Positions 1-7,705 of a DNA stretch of 64,000 bases are shown in pieces; the first letter of the stretch is position 1; every line of letters starts with the position of its first letter. Made by a program: the position numbers and the translations under genes. The notes under the pieces were generated by a model, which saw only the letters and a list, made by a program, of their open reading frames with translations, did no database searches and had not been told where the DNA came from. The DNA is from CAIPAT01 sp041665605 (GTDB taxonomy: Bacteria > Verrucomicrobiota > Lentisphaeria > Victivallales > Victivallaceae): assembly GCA_041665605.1 (NCBI GenBank), contig JBAYIO010000013.1, positions 1 through 64,000 on the forward strand, in the 5' to 3' direction.

Positions 1-198
1 ATGGCGGACATGGACATGCCGGAACCGGAACACCGCATGGCGGCTGCCCGGCGCTTTCAGCGCCCGCACCACAATCGAGAACAGCAGGATAAACGTCTTG
101 CCCGAGCGCGAGCCCCCGAACAAGAGCAGATTCCTGACCATTCCACCGATCAGCCCGAGCGCCGTCCGCTGGTCGTCCGTAAATTTAAAGTCTGTCAT
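1..198 (-). CDS. Phage terminase large subunit, N-terminal part (runs off left edge)
   Basis: Reading from the ATG at 198 toward base 1 gives 66 codons with no stop. The protein starts MTDFKFTDDQRTALGLIGG and then has NLLLFGGSRSGKTF, a Walker A loop (GGSRSGKT) of the type found in PBSX-like terminase large subunits. It is followed by RALKAPGSRHAVFRFRHVHV, which fits the region after the P-loop in that family. Terminases package phage DNA into proheads using ATP. The rest of the gene lies outside the window, so I cannot tell whether it is intact or part of a prophage. No other phage gene is visible here. A broken copy of the same stretch lies at 5331-5486. The apparent plus-strand ORF over these bases is only its antisense. 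Confidence 0.6.
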   Translation of the reverse strand, partial: MTDFKFTDDQRTALGLIGGMVRNLLLFGGSRSGKTFILLFSIVVRALKAPGSRHAVFRFRHVHVRH

Positions 199-358
199 AA
201 AACAAAATCCTTTTTTATCCACAAAAAAACAAAATGGTAACATTAAAAATATTAACAATCAATTATCTATATATAGTAAAATTGTCAACCGGAACGGTGA
301 CAATAAGCTAAAATAATGCTATAAAACAGGATTTTGTATTTTCTGATTGCGGAGCATC

Positions 359-506
359 TTTGGACTGCGGCGACCCTGCGCCGCTTTGGAATTGGATTGC
401 CCCGGAAGCAGGATAAAACCAGTGAACAGCCAAACAAAGCGCCGCAGTCCAAAGTCAGGCCAAAGCGCCTGACAAAAATACGAAAGCCGGTCGCCTGGCC
501 GGTTTT
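359..506. repeat. Hairpin-rich intergenic element
   Basis: The 199-991 stretch has no convincing gene. Within it, three inverted repeats follow each other. TTTGGACTGCGGCG at 359-372 pairs perfectly with CGCCGCAGTCCAAA at 440-453. GTCAGGC (454-460) pairs with GCCTGAC (467-473) around a 6-nt loop. AAAGCCGG (483-490) pairs with CCGGTTTT (499-506) with one G-T wobble, and its U-rich side looks terminator-like. Short ORFs cross the element on both strands, but none has a ribosome-binding site or a recognisable product. It may be a dispersed repeat, a structured RNA or the remains of a mobile element. A 39-codon ORF (639-758) follows, with AGGAA eight bases before its ATG, but I cannot identify it. 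Confidence 0.5.
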
Positions 507-847
507 ATACCCTTCAATTCCATAATGACGGTTGCTATGGCCTTCGCCGTTTTTTTTAAATGGATTTTGCAGTTCCGGCAGAGCGAGCCATGTTGTAGCA
601 ATGGACTTTAGTCCGTTGAAACCATAGGAACGCGGCATATGTTTTTGCCGTTTGCGCATCCGCCAAGTTTTTTGCTTGCATTTGACCCCGATGAAACTAC
701 TCCTGCCGATGAAATCGATTCTCTGCTACCGCATCTTTGGAAACCGGAAATAAAATAATATCCGAGACTTTCAAGATGTGGCTGGCTGGACGCTTACGCA
801 GCTATTTTATATTTTCAGCCGTGCAGAGTATATTTCATCTTGATTTT

Positions 848-876
848 TTGACAGATAAAATTATCTTAAATACTAC
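848..876 (+). promoter_or_regulatory. Candidate promoter with internal palindrome for the 992-5219 operon
   Basis: A perfect TTGACA (848-853) is followed by a 17-nt spacer and a weaker TACTAC (871-876). AGATAA-AA-TTATCT (853-866), a perfect inverted repeat, fills the spacer, where a bound repressor would block polymerase. The predicted start near 883 gives a leader of about 110 nt before the ATG at 992. Confidence 0.35.
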
Positions 877-991
877 GACGGACCAAATTGCGGCAGCACC
901 GGATGACTGAGAATATTCAACAAATATTGTCTGTACTTTACCGGATGCCTGAAACACAGCATTGAAATAATAATCGGGGGATATTCCGCGG

Positions 992-3001
992 ATGAGATTC
1001 GTATGTGCTAATTGCGGACAGAAGTTTAAAATTGCCGATGAGACTGACGCTGCTTTCGAATTTACCTGTCCCTCCTGCTGTACGGCATTCAAAGCATCCA
1101 TCGCGGAAGAGCCGGTTATTGTGCGGTCGGCATCCCCGGAAGTTCAGCCGTCGGCGTCTGCGCCGGTCAGGAGTTCCGCACCGGTAAACGCAAAACTGCA
1201 ACTGCCTGACGGCAGGGCGCAACTGAAAACCAATTTTATGGACAAAGTTGGCAAACCGGCGAAAACCGGACCGGGTAAATGTTCCATCCATCCGGATCAG
1301 ACAGCAACAGGCGTATGCGGCAAATGCAATGCACCCATCTGCAACATATGCATTAAATCCCATGGCTATTTTTGCGGCAAAGATTGTCTTGACGCCATGA
1401 TCAGAGATATTGATGCCGCAGGCAAAGCGGCTAAGTCAAGAAAAGAGAAATTATTGAAAACGCTGGGACGGACGGCAAAATGGACTTTCCGCCTTGCGCT
1501 GCTGGCATTGATCGCCTGGACCGGCTGGTGGATATGGATTCTTTTCTTTGATCCCGCCGGAAAAGTCGCATGGCAATTGGATAAAAGCATTAATGCCGCA
1601 AATTTTCATATAATTGACAATTCAGCGGGTAAATTGATTTTCATCAATAAGGACACGATCATAACGCTCGACGCCGGAACTGGAGCGGAAACTGCCTCAT
1701 ATTCAATCCCCCCGGAACTGGCGGATTATTCCGGAGCGGCAGCGAAGATCCTGCCGGATAAGATATTGCTTGCCGGAGAAGACGGCCTTGCCGCTGTCAG
1801 CAGACAGGGCAGGATTTTATGGAAGACCAAATTCAGCGGCGAGAATATCAGCCAGGTCAAGGCCGGCGGCAATGTTGCTCTTCTGACGGCCTCGCATGAA
1901 GACGAAAACAGCAGGAAAAAGAAAGGACAGACGCCTCATTACTATCCTGAATACATCCGCACCCTGGTGGCCTTGAGTTTGAATGACGGTCGTATTTTAT
2001 GGAAAAAAGAACTCGGCAGGAATGATTATTTTTATAATTTATGCGTCGGGGACAAATATTTTGCCTGCACGGCGTCAAATTATGATGAAAAAGTGAAAGA
2101 TTCATATAATTCGTTAATTTTGAAAGTAGTTGAAAACGAATCCGGGCAGGACGTATGGCAGATCAAGCTGAAACAGGGAATTAGCTGGGGACCGCGGTTT
2201 ATCAATGATTTTCTGGTTTTCAAGCTGGATGACAATCTGCATGCAGTCCAGACTGCTGACGGCAAAAAAATATGGTCGCTCCAGATCAAAGGCGCCCCGT
2301 CGAGGAATTATCTGAAAACGGATGAGGATGACGGGAGTGAGCAGGAAAGAAATAATTCTGTCGTCTACTTTCTGAATCATAATGACTTGAGCGCCATCGA
2401 CCTGATTAACGGCAGGGTGCTATGGAGCAGGAAACTGCCGGACGGCGCCGGTTCAGTAATCAGCAGCGGCGCCGAACGGTTGTATGTGCGGTGTCAGGAG
2501 CAGATAAAAATAGAAGACGGCAAAGAGGTGAAGCTGCCTCCGGCTTATGAGGATTTGAAAAAGGGCGATCCGGTCATGGAATCCTTGCAGGGCGCTGTAA
2601 AAGGCGACAGGTTCAGGGTTGAAGACGCGATCCTGTGCCTGGATGCGCATACCGGGGGAGACCTGTGGAAATGCGACAAAGTATACGGGGATCTGGTTGC
2701 TGACAACCGCCATGCCGTGCTGGTGCGCGATACAGCGTTAACCAGCCGCTTAGGCATGATGAGCGCTTCCAGCGACGGCGATGCCGTGATTGAGCAGTTG
2801 AACCTTTCCACCGGCAAACGGATGTTTGTCCGGAAAGATGCTGTCGGCGTGGCGGGGCCTTATGTAATTTGCGGCGATAAAGTAATCGGCCTTAAGTATA
2901 ACCGCAGAGAAGGCCGGCCTGGAACTTCCGGCAGCACGACTGCGGTCAGCCGCCATAAAGAGTTGATATATCCCGGCCTGGTCGCCTTTAATCTGAAATG
3001 A
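992..3001 (+). CDS. Membrane-anchored zinc-ribbon / PQQ-like beta-propeller protein
   Basis: 669 aa. Residues 1-30 form a CxxC...CxxC ribbon (C5, C8, C26, C29) like the MJ0042 zinc-finger family. Residues 97-132 carry a second, B-box-like cysteine/histidine cluster (C97, H100, C109, C112, C117, C120, C128, C132). A single membrane helix spans about 165-186 (LALLALIAWTGWWIWILFF). The remaining ~480 residues contain repeats such as GRILWKT, GRILWKK and GRVLWSR, typical of PQQ-like (BamB-type) beta-propeller blades. The likely topology is zinc domains in the cytoplasm and propeller outside. GGGGGA lies about 10 nt before the ATG. It is the first of three closely spaced genes: the next starts 6 nt after the stop and has a related zinc module. 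The propeller may bind protein or ligand; no catalytic motif is visible and the function is unknown. Confidence 0.8.
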   Translation: MRFVCANCGQKFKIADETDAAFEFTCPSCCTAFKASIAEEPVIVRSASPEVQPSASAPVRSSAPVNAKLQLPDGRAQLKTNFMDKVGKPAKTGPGKCSIHPDQTATGVCGKCNAPICNICIKSHGYFCGKDCLDAMIRDIDAAGKAAKSRKEKLLKTLGRTAKWTFRLALLALIAWTGWWIWILFFDPAGKVAWQLDKSINAANFHIIDNSAGKLIFINKDTIITLDAGTGAETASYSIPPELADYSGAAAKILPDKILLAGEDGLAAVSRQGRILWKTKFSGENISQVKAGGNVALLTASHEDENSRKKKGQTPHYYPEYIRTLVALSLNDGRILWKKELGRNDYFYNLCVGDKYFACTASNYDEKVKDSYNSLILKVVENESGQDVWQIKLKQGISWGPRFINDFLVFKLDDNLHAVQTADGKKIWSLQIKGAPSRNYLKTDEDDGSEQERNNSVVYFLNHNDLSAIDLINGRVLWSRKLPDGAGSVISSGAERLYVRCQEQIKIEDGKEVKLPPAYEDLKKGDPVMESLQGAVKGDRFRVEDAILCLDAHTGGDLWKCDKVYGDLVADNRHAVLVRDTALTSRLGMMSASSDGDAVIEQLNLSTGKRMFVRKDAVGVAGPYVICGDKVIGLKYNRREGRPGTSGSTTAVSRHKELIYPGLVAFNLK

Positions 3002-3007
3002 GAGCCA

Positions 3008-4030
3008 ATGTATTATTCTTCCGACAGAGAAATTAAACTTAAAGCGGCAGCAATCATCAAACCGGTGGCCGCCGCTGTGTCCGTCACCTGCCGGCGGCAT
3101 CCGTCCGCCGCCGCCGCCGCGCTTTGCCTGCAATGCGGACATGGCATGTGCGGGACTTGTTTCGAAGCGGCTCTGCCCCGCATGATATGCTCCAGTTGCC
3201 GATCTTCGCTTACACCGCGAAAACTGCTGATTAACGCGTTAAAGTCACTGCGTTTTCCGGCATTATGGGTAATGGCATGTGTAATTGCATCCGGTATCGC
3301 TTATGGCATGGGCATGGGCAATCCGTCGCCGGCCGCTTTAGCGGCAAAAGATATTTCCTGGCCGTGGTTTCTGCAGGATCTCGGCAAATTGTATCTGGCG
3401 CAGGGAGGCCGGGAAAACCAGCGGGCGGCGGCCTTGAACTATTTACAACGTCCAGCCGAGGCGGAAAAGTGGTATCGCCAGGCTGCGGCTTCATTCAGAA
3501 AAACCGCCGAATACTGGAAAAAAACTCCGGTTTATTATGATCTGGTTATTGGCGAAGCAAGGGCGTTGTCCGGCAGCGGTAATAATCAAGGCGCTATTGA
3601 CTTGCTGCTTCCTCTGAAAATTCCGCCCGGCGACCAGGCTTATGCGGCCTGTCAGTACTATCTTGGCATTCTCTATGAGAAAAACGGCAATAAGCCGGAT
3701 GCAGTCGAATGTTTCAGAAGATCGCTCAATGCCGCCAATGCGGTGGCAGGCAGGCAGATGGACAGCTTAATCACAATGCTTACCGGCGACAGGCGGGAAG
3801 CCAGAATGATTATTTCAGTAAAAATGATGTGCGAAACCAACCTGTCCTATGCTGAACTGCAGGAACTGCTGAAGAAGTATAATCTTGTGCAGGAAGAACA
3901 AAGCAGTTACAGGTGGAAACGGGCGGCAGTCGCGAAAGAAGACGAATCCATTGTTCCGCGGAAAGAGGCAAAACCGGCGGCGGACGATGATTTCAAGGTG
4001 GAAATTTTGAAAAAAGTAATCAGCAAGTGA
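3008..4030 (+). CDS. Zinc-ribbon, single-TM, TPR-repeat protein
   Basis: 340 aa. The N-terminal cluster C28, H31, C40, C43, C48, C51, C61, C64 has the same spacing style as the B-box-like module of the preceding protein (CRRHP...CLQCGHGMCGTC). A membrane helix follows at about 83-103. The C-terminal half holds TPR-like helical repeats (for example YYLGILYEKNGNKPDAVECF and nearby helices with A/G/Y spacing). TPRs usually mediate protein-protein contacts, so this is probably a scaffold partner of the propeller protein before it and the rhomboid protease after it. It sits 6 nt after the first gene and 7 nt before the third, which implies one transcript. No enzymatic motif is seen. The C-terminal 60 residues are charged and low in complexity. 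Confidence 0.75.
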   Translation: MYYSSDREIKLKAAAIIKPVAAAVSVTCRRHPSAAAAALCLQCGHGMCGTCFEAALPRMICSSCRSSLTPRKLLINALKSLRFPALWVMACVIASGIAYGMGMGNPSPAALAAKDISWPWFLQDLGKLYLAQGGRENQRAAALNYLQRPAEAEKWYRQAAASFRKTAEYWKKTPVYYDLVIGEARALSGSGNNQGAIDLLLPLKIPPGDQAYAACQYYLGILYEKNGNKPDAVECFRRSLNAANAVAGRQMDSLITMLTGDRREARMIISVKMMCETNLSYAELQELLKKYNLVQEEQSSYRWKRAAVAKEDESIVPRKEAKPAADDDFKVEILKKVISK

Positions 4031-4037
4031 GGCATAA

Positions 4038-5219
4038 GTGTTTCTGCCATATAAAATCGAAGACGAAAGCGAGGGGATTCCATGGATGGTCTGTTTCATC
4101 TCAGCCGCCTGCATCGCCGTTTATTTCTTCACGTATAACTATCTTTCGGAATTTGAACTGAACAACTTTTTCTACCAGTATGGATGCATCCCGTCGGAGT
4201 TCAAATTTTATACCACGATCACCTGCACTTTCCTGCATGGCGGCATCATGCATCTGCTTGGCAATCTTTACTTCTTCTGGATTTACGGCAGCGCCTGCGA
4301 AAAAGCGCTGGGGGCAGCCCGGATGGTTATTATTTACCTGATCGGCGCCATCGTCAGCGTGTCAGCCCATGTAATCAGCGTTTCGGCGTTCTACCGCGAT
4401 GTGCCGACCATCGGCGCATCCGGGGCGATTTCCGCAATGCTCGGCGCGTTTCTGGTACTGTTTCCCACAGTCAGGATCAGGATACTGGTTCTGACTTTCG
4501 GGCGTCCGCTGCCTGCCCATGCGCCTGCTTATTTTGTGCTGGGATTCTGGTTCCTGATGCAGATATTTTACAGTTTGAAAATCGTTGGCGACGTCGCCGA
4601 AGTCGCGTTCTGGGCCCATATTGCGGGGTTCGCCGCCGGTGCGCTGGTTGCCTCCGCCTATCAGTTCATCTTTTTCTGGTCGCGAAAACGGTATGAGCAG
4701 ACCTGTTTGAAGATTTTGTCCGACTCCGGAAAAGCCTTGAAATCCGGCGACGACATGAAAACTGCGCTGCAGGAACTCTCCACGTCTGATATCAAGCATC
4801 TTCAGGAAAACCGTCTGGCCGATGTCAATTTGTTCGCCGCGGTGATGCAGCCTGTCTCAGACGAATCATTCAATCTGCTGCTTGATGAATTTCTGGCGGC
4901 GCGCAAGGAAAAAGACCATGCCAAAGCTGTTTTCTGCTACTATTCCCTGGCGGTTTATCACGATCCTGACCGTCTGAATTCTGACATGCATCTGCGAGGA
5001 GCGCACAGCGCCGCCGCCATGAACTGTCCACACCTGGCGATCTACGCCTATTATAACGCCTTCTGCACATATGAAGGCGAAACTGTCGGGCTTGAGAAAA
5101 TCCTGCATTCAGTAAAAAAACTTCTGGCTGAACTGAATGAAAATGAGAAAGCCGCCATGATGGCCGGTTTACTGGCGGAGACATATCCCAATTCCGCCCT
5201 GTCCAGCCCCGGTCTTTAA
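4038..5219 (+). CDS. Rhomboid-family intramembrane serine protease
   Basis: 393 aa, starting at a GTG 7 nt after the previous stop. The rhomboid core is clear: HGGIMHLLGN at 67-76 (oxyanion-site His and Asn), GASG at 126-129 with catalytic Ser128, and WAHIAGFAAG with catalytic His194. About six transmembrane helices lie between residues 15 and 215. The family cuts substrates within or next to membrane helices. Residues ~220-393 form a soluble, helical C-terminal extension resembling TPR-type repeats, longer than a minimal rhomboid, and probably binding a partner. It closes the zinc-ribbon/propeller and zinc-ribbon/TPR operon. Either neighbour, being a single-pass protein, could be a substrate or adaptor; that is inference from context. 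No terminator is seen after the stop. A hairpin at 5287-5315 (TATTCCAA/TTGGAATA) has no T-run. Confidence 0.9.
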   Translation: MFLPYKIEDESEGIPWMVCFISAACIAVYFFTYNYLSEFELNNFFYQYGCIPSEFKFYTTITCTFLHGGIMHLLGNLYFFWIYGSACEKALGAARMVIIYLIGAIVSVSAHVISVSAFYRDVPTIGASGAISAMLGAFLVLFPTVRIRILVLTFGRPLPAHAPAYFVLGFWFLMQIFYSLKIVGDVAEVAFWAHIAGFAAGALVASAYQFIFFWSRKRYEQTCLKILSDSGKALKSGDDMKTALQELSTSDIKHLQENRLADVNLFAAVMQPVSDESFNLLLDEFLAARKEKDHAKAVFCYYSLAVYHDPDRLNSDMHLRGAHSAAAMNCPHLAIYAYYNAFCTYEGETVGLEKILHSVKKLLAELNENEKAAMMAGLLAETYPNSALSSPGL

Positions 5220-5330
5220 AATAACCTGCACATTTGCCGATTTATACCTTTGGAGCTGTAAATAAATAAACTTTACAACTACGCGGTATTCCAACCTCGA
5301 TAAAGGATTGGAATAATATGTGGCTCGGGG

Positions 5331-5486
5331 TCAGACTTTAGCTTTCGTGTTTTCGTTGCTTGAATAACGGGGGAATCTGTCGCTCTGCCGGTGTTTTAAG
5401 CACGAGAACAGCAGAATAAACGTCTTGCCCGAGCGCGAGCCACCGAACAAGAGCAGATTTCTGACTATGCCTTTGGGAACCGTCAC
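5331..5486 (-). pseudogene. Broken terminase large-subunit fragment
   Basis: On the minus strand this reads PKGIVRNLLLFGGSRSGKTF and then diverges to a stop (TGA at 5331-5333) about 25 codons later. It has no proper start, since a stop lies just upstream of the GTG at 5486. Its Walker A region matches the terminase at 1-198: bases 5403-5467 and 76-140 differ at only about four positions and lie in the same orientation. It is therefore a truncated duplicate or a recombination scar. The 5220-5630 interval otherwise holds the hairpins and promoter listed separately. A GGGGTCAGACTTTAG string at 5328-5342 resembles sequence I associate with REP/RAYT elements, without firm proof. Confidence 0.6.
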
Positions 5487-5518
5487 AAAATAAACCTAAA
5501 CGCAGGAGACCATATCAT

Positions 5519-5549
5519 GTCTACTCGACAGGAGTAGACTGTCCAGAAT
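5519..5549. repeat. Hairpin followed by CTGTCCAGAAT
   Basis: GTCTACTC (5519-5526) pairs perfectly with GAGTAGAC (5532-5539) around GACAG. CTGTCCAGAAT follows directly at 5539-5549. The same layout, a different hairpin then the identical 11-mer, recurs at 13914-13956. It could be the end of an insertion sequence or a small repeat. There is no transposase nearby. Confidence 0.4.
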
Positions 5550-5564
5550 CTGGATGCAGTCATC

Positions 5565-5611
5565 TTGACAGGATGCTATTGGCACATTATATTAACTACT
5601 CAGGTAGTTAA
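5565..5611 (+). promoter_or_regulatory. Strong sigma70-type promoter with perfect 20-bp palindromic operator
   Basis: TTGACA (5565-5570), a 17-nt spacer and TATATT (5588-5593) form a near-consensus promoter 20-40 nt before the URO-D-family gene. TTAACTAC-TCAG-GTAGTTAA (5592-5611) is a perfect inverted repeat that overlaps the last bases of the -10 box and the transcription start. A bound dimer here would repress. The TrmB-type regulator at 6830-7618 is encoded in the same transcript and is the obvious candidate binder. Confidence 0.65.
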
Positions 5612-5630
5612 TACATAAGGAATGAATATT

Positions 5631-6833
5631 ATGAACAGCAGAGCAAGAGTCAAGTCGGCGCTGAATCATTCTGAACCAGACCGGATACCCCGTGATTTTG
5701 GCGGCATGGAATCTTCCGGCATTACCGGTGCGGCCTATTTTAATCTGATCCGGGACGCGGGTTCCGATTTGATGCCCAGAATTTATGAACCGTACCAATA
5801 TGTTGCCTATGTCGATGCTGAATTCAAACAAAAATACAGCATCGATACTTTCAATCTGACGCCGGAGCCTGCATCCTGGAAGTGCGTGGACAATCCACTG
5901 GGATTCAAAGTATTGCTGCCGGAGAAATGGCATGAAGAGCATGATGGCGGCAGCACTCTAGTCAGAGGTCCGGACGGAACAATCATCGCCCGCCGCCCTG
6001 CCGGGGGGCACTACTTCGAACCGGCATATTTTCCGCTGCAAAACGCGGAGACGGTGCAGGACATTGAGCGAGCCCGGACGCTGATTCAAACCTGTGACTG
6101 GCCGTTTTTTGCGGATGAACCGGTTGAGGCGCTGACGCGCCGGGCGGCGGCAGCTTCCGCCCGCGGCGAATGTGTCGTGCTGAATCTGTGCTGCCATCTG
6201 CTGGCTGCCGGCCAGATGCTGCGCGGCATGGAAAATTTCATGATGGACCTGGTTTGCGCGGAGGATGTGGTTGAGGCGCTGATGTCCTGTCTGCTGGAAG
6301 GTTATCTTGCGCGCATCAACCGTCTGGCGCCGAAACTGAAAGGAATGGTTGACGTCGTGCTTTTCAATGATGATCTCGGCACTCAGCAGGGGCCGATGAT
6401 TTCCCCCGGTTCATATCGCAAACTGATCAAGCCTTGTCAAAGTCAATTGTTCAAGGCGGCCAAAACGGCATTTGGCGCGCCGCTGCTGTTTCATTCCTGC
6501 GGCGCGGTGCGGGAATTCATTCCTGATCTGATCGAATGCGGGGTGGACGCGCTGAACCCGGTTCAAATCAGTGCCCGGGGCATGGATGCCGGAGAGTTGA
6601 AACGGGACTTCGGCAGTGAAATAACGTTCTGGGGCGGCGGCGTTGACACCCAGCATGTCTTGAACCGCTGCAGCCCGGCGGAAGTGAAGGACAGCGTCAG
6701 AAAGAATATCGAACTGCTGGCCCCCGGCGGCGGATTTGTCTTTTGCCAGGTGCATAATATTCAGCCGGATGTTCCGCTGAAAAACATCTATGCCATGTTT
6801 GAAGCGCTTGACGAATATGGAGTGTACTCATGA
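5631..6833 (+). CDS. Uroporphyrinogen decarboxylase (URO-D) family protein
   Basis: 400 aa from the ATG at 5631, preferred over 5622 because AAGG lies 10 nt before it and the family typically starts MNSRxRVxxALNHxEPDR. The N-terminus MNSRARVKSALNHSEPDRIP and the C-terminal pattern FWGGGVDTQHVL...GGGFVFCQVHNIQPDVPLKN are characteristic of the URO-D/MtaA-like superfamily that is abundant in anaerobes. Members include heme-pathway decarboxylases and corrinoid methyltransferases; this divergent branch has no assigned substrate. His and Cys in FHSCGAV (about residue 285) resemble the zinc-binding positions of the methyltransferase members. Its stop overlaps the start of the TrmB regulator (ATGA), so the two are translationally coupled, and it is followed by sugar-type dehydrogenases. 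Confidence 0.8.
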   Translation: MNSRARVKSALNHSEPDRIPRDFGGMESSGITGAAYFNLIRDAGSDLMPRIYEPYQYVAYVDAEFKQKYSIDTFNLTPEPASWKCVDNPLGFKVLLPEKWHEEHDGGSTLVRGPDGTIIARRPAGGHYFEPAYFPLQNAETVQDIERARTLIQTCDWPFFADEPVEALTRRAAAASARGECVVLNLCCHLLAAGQMLRGMENFMMDLVCAEDVVEALMSCLLEGYLARINRLAPKLKGMVDVVLFNDDLGTQQGPMISPGSYRKLIKPCQSQLFKAAKTAFGAPLLFHSCGAVREFIPDLIECGVDALNPVQISARGMDAGELKRDFGSEITFWGGGVDTQHVLNRCSPAEVKDSVRKNIELLAPGGGFVFCQVHNIQPDVPLKNIYAMFEALDEYGVYS

Positions 6834-7618
6834 AGCAGGATATTGTAGAATCATTGAGCAGGCTGGGCTTCACCGGTTATGAAGCCAGAGCCTATGTCGC
6901 CTTGCTGCGCGCCGGTTCCGGCACGGGTTATTCAATCGCGAAAAAATCCGGAATTCCCAGCTCGAAAATCTATCAGGTGCTGCTGACGCTGGCCCAAAAA
7001 GGTGCGATCATCGGGGATGGCGCGGAGAAGAACAACTACAGCGCCGTCGCTCCGGATGCGGTATTGAGCGGCATCAAAAACAGCATTGCCGGCGAGATCA
7101 GCGCGCTGGAACCGGCGCTGCTGCTGCTGCGCAGCGAACCGGCTGAAGTAAACGCCAGAGTCATAAATAATTGTGAAGAAGCCGTTGCTTTGATCAAAAC
7201 CGTAATTGCCTCGGCGGATAAAAAACTCCTGTTAACCGCCTGGGCGGATGATCTGGAGAAACTTCGTCCGGTTCTGGAGACTGCGGCGGCCAAGTCCGGA
7301 GTGTTTGTTTTATGTTATGAGGATTTCAAATTCGCCATGGGTACGGTTTTTCAGCATCGCCGCCCGGATCTGGTCAGAAAAGAGATGCCGGGCCGACTGC
7401 TGCTGGCAGTGGCGGATAACCGCGAAGCCGTTATTTGCTTCTTTCATGAAAATGGTCAGACTGAATGCATCAGCACTTCCAGCCGGGGCATTACCAGAAT
7501 TATTGCCGATCATATTATTCACGATATCTCGATTAATAAATTGATGGCGGCATTGCCGGAACAAGTCAGAAACGCGGCGGAAACCGAGCTCACGGCACTT
7601 CGTTTAATGCTTTCTTGA
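6830..7618 (+). CDS. TrmB-family transcriptional regulator
   Basis: 262 aa. Residues 5-65 form a winged helix typical of TrmB regulators (LSRLGFTGYEARAYVALL, then SGIPSSKIYQVLLTLAQKGA). The remaining ~180 residues fit the TrmB effector/PLD-like domain. These proteins bind sugars or related ligands and control nearby catabolic genes. The ATG lies within the stop of the URO-D-family gene (ATGA), with GGAG upstream, so regulator and enzyme are made together. The perfect palindrome at 5592-5611 over the operon promoter is a plausible binding site, giving autoregulation. No terminator follows; the next promoter begins 21 nt downstream. Confidence 0.8.
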   Translation: MKQDIVESLSRLGFTGYEARAYVALLRAGSGTGYSIAKKSGIPSSKIYQVLLTLAQKGAIIGDGAEKNNYSAVAPDAVLSGIKNSIAGEISALEPALLLLRSEPAEVNARVINNCEEAVALIKTVIASADKKLLLTAWADDLEKLRPVLETAAAKSGVFVLCYEDFKFAMGTVFQHRRPDLVRKEMPGRLLLAVADNREAVICFFHENGQTECISTSSRGITRIIADHIIHDISINKLMAALPEQVRNAAETELTALRLMLS

Positions 7619-7638
7619 TTTTTTTTCAAATTCCCGGG

Positions 7639-7667
7639 TTTACATTTTAAAACCTTGGAATTATAGT
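7639..7667 (+). promoter_or_regulatory. Promoter for the lacI-type gene at 7706
   Basis: TTTACA (7639-7644), a 17-nt spacer and TATAGT (7662-7667) precede the LacI-family gene. The expected start is near 7674, giving a leader of about 30 nt. GGTAACGTT (7674-7682) with its AACGTT core lies at the start point, but I see no long palindrome. Confidence 0.5.
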
Positions 7668-7705
7668 AATATGGTAACGTTGAGATATATTGGAAAGATT
7701 TGGAT

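Noticed and set aside
285..659. A 124-aa minus-strand ORF in the first gap
   Set aside because: It covers the inverted-repeat element, lacks a ribosome site and has a composition like translated repeat DNA.
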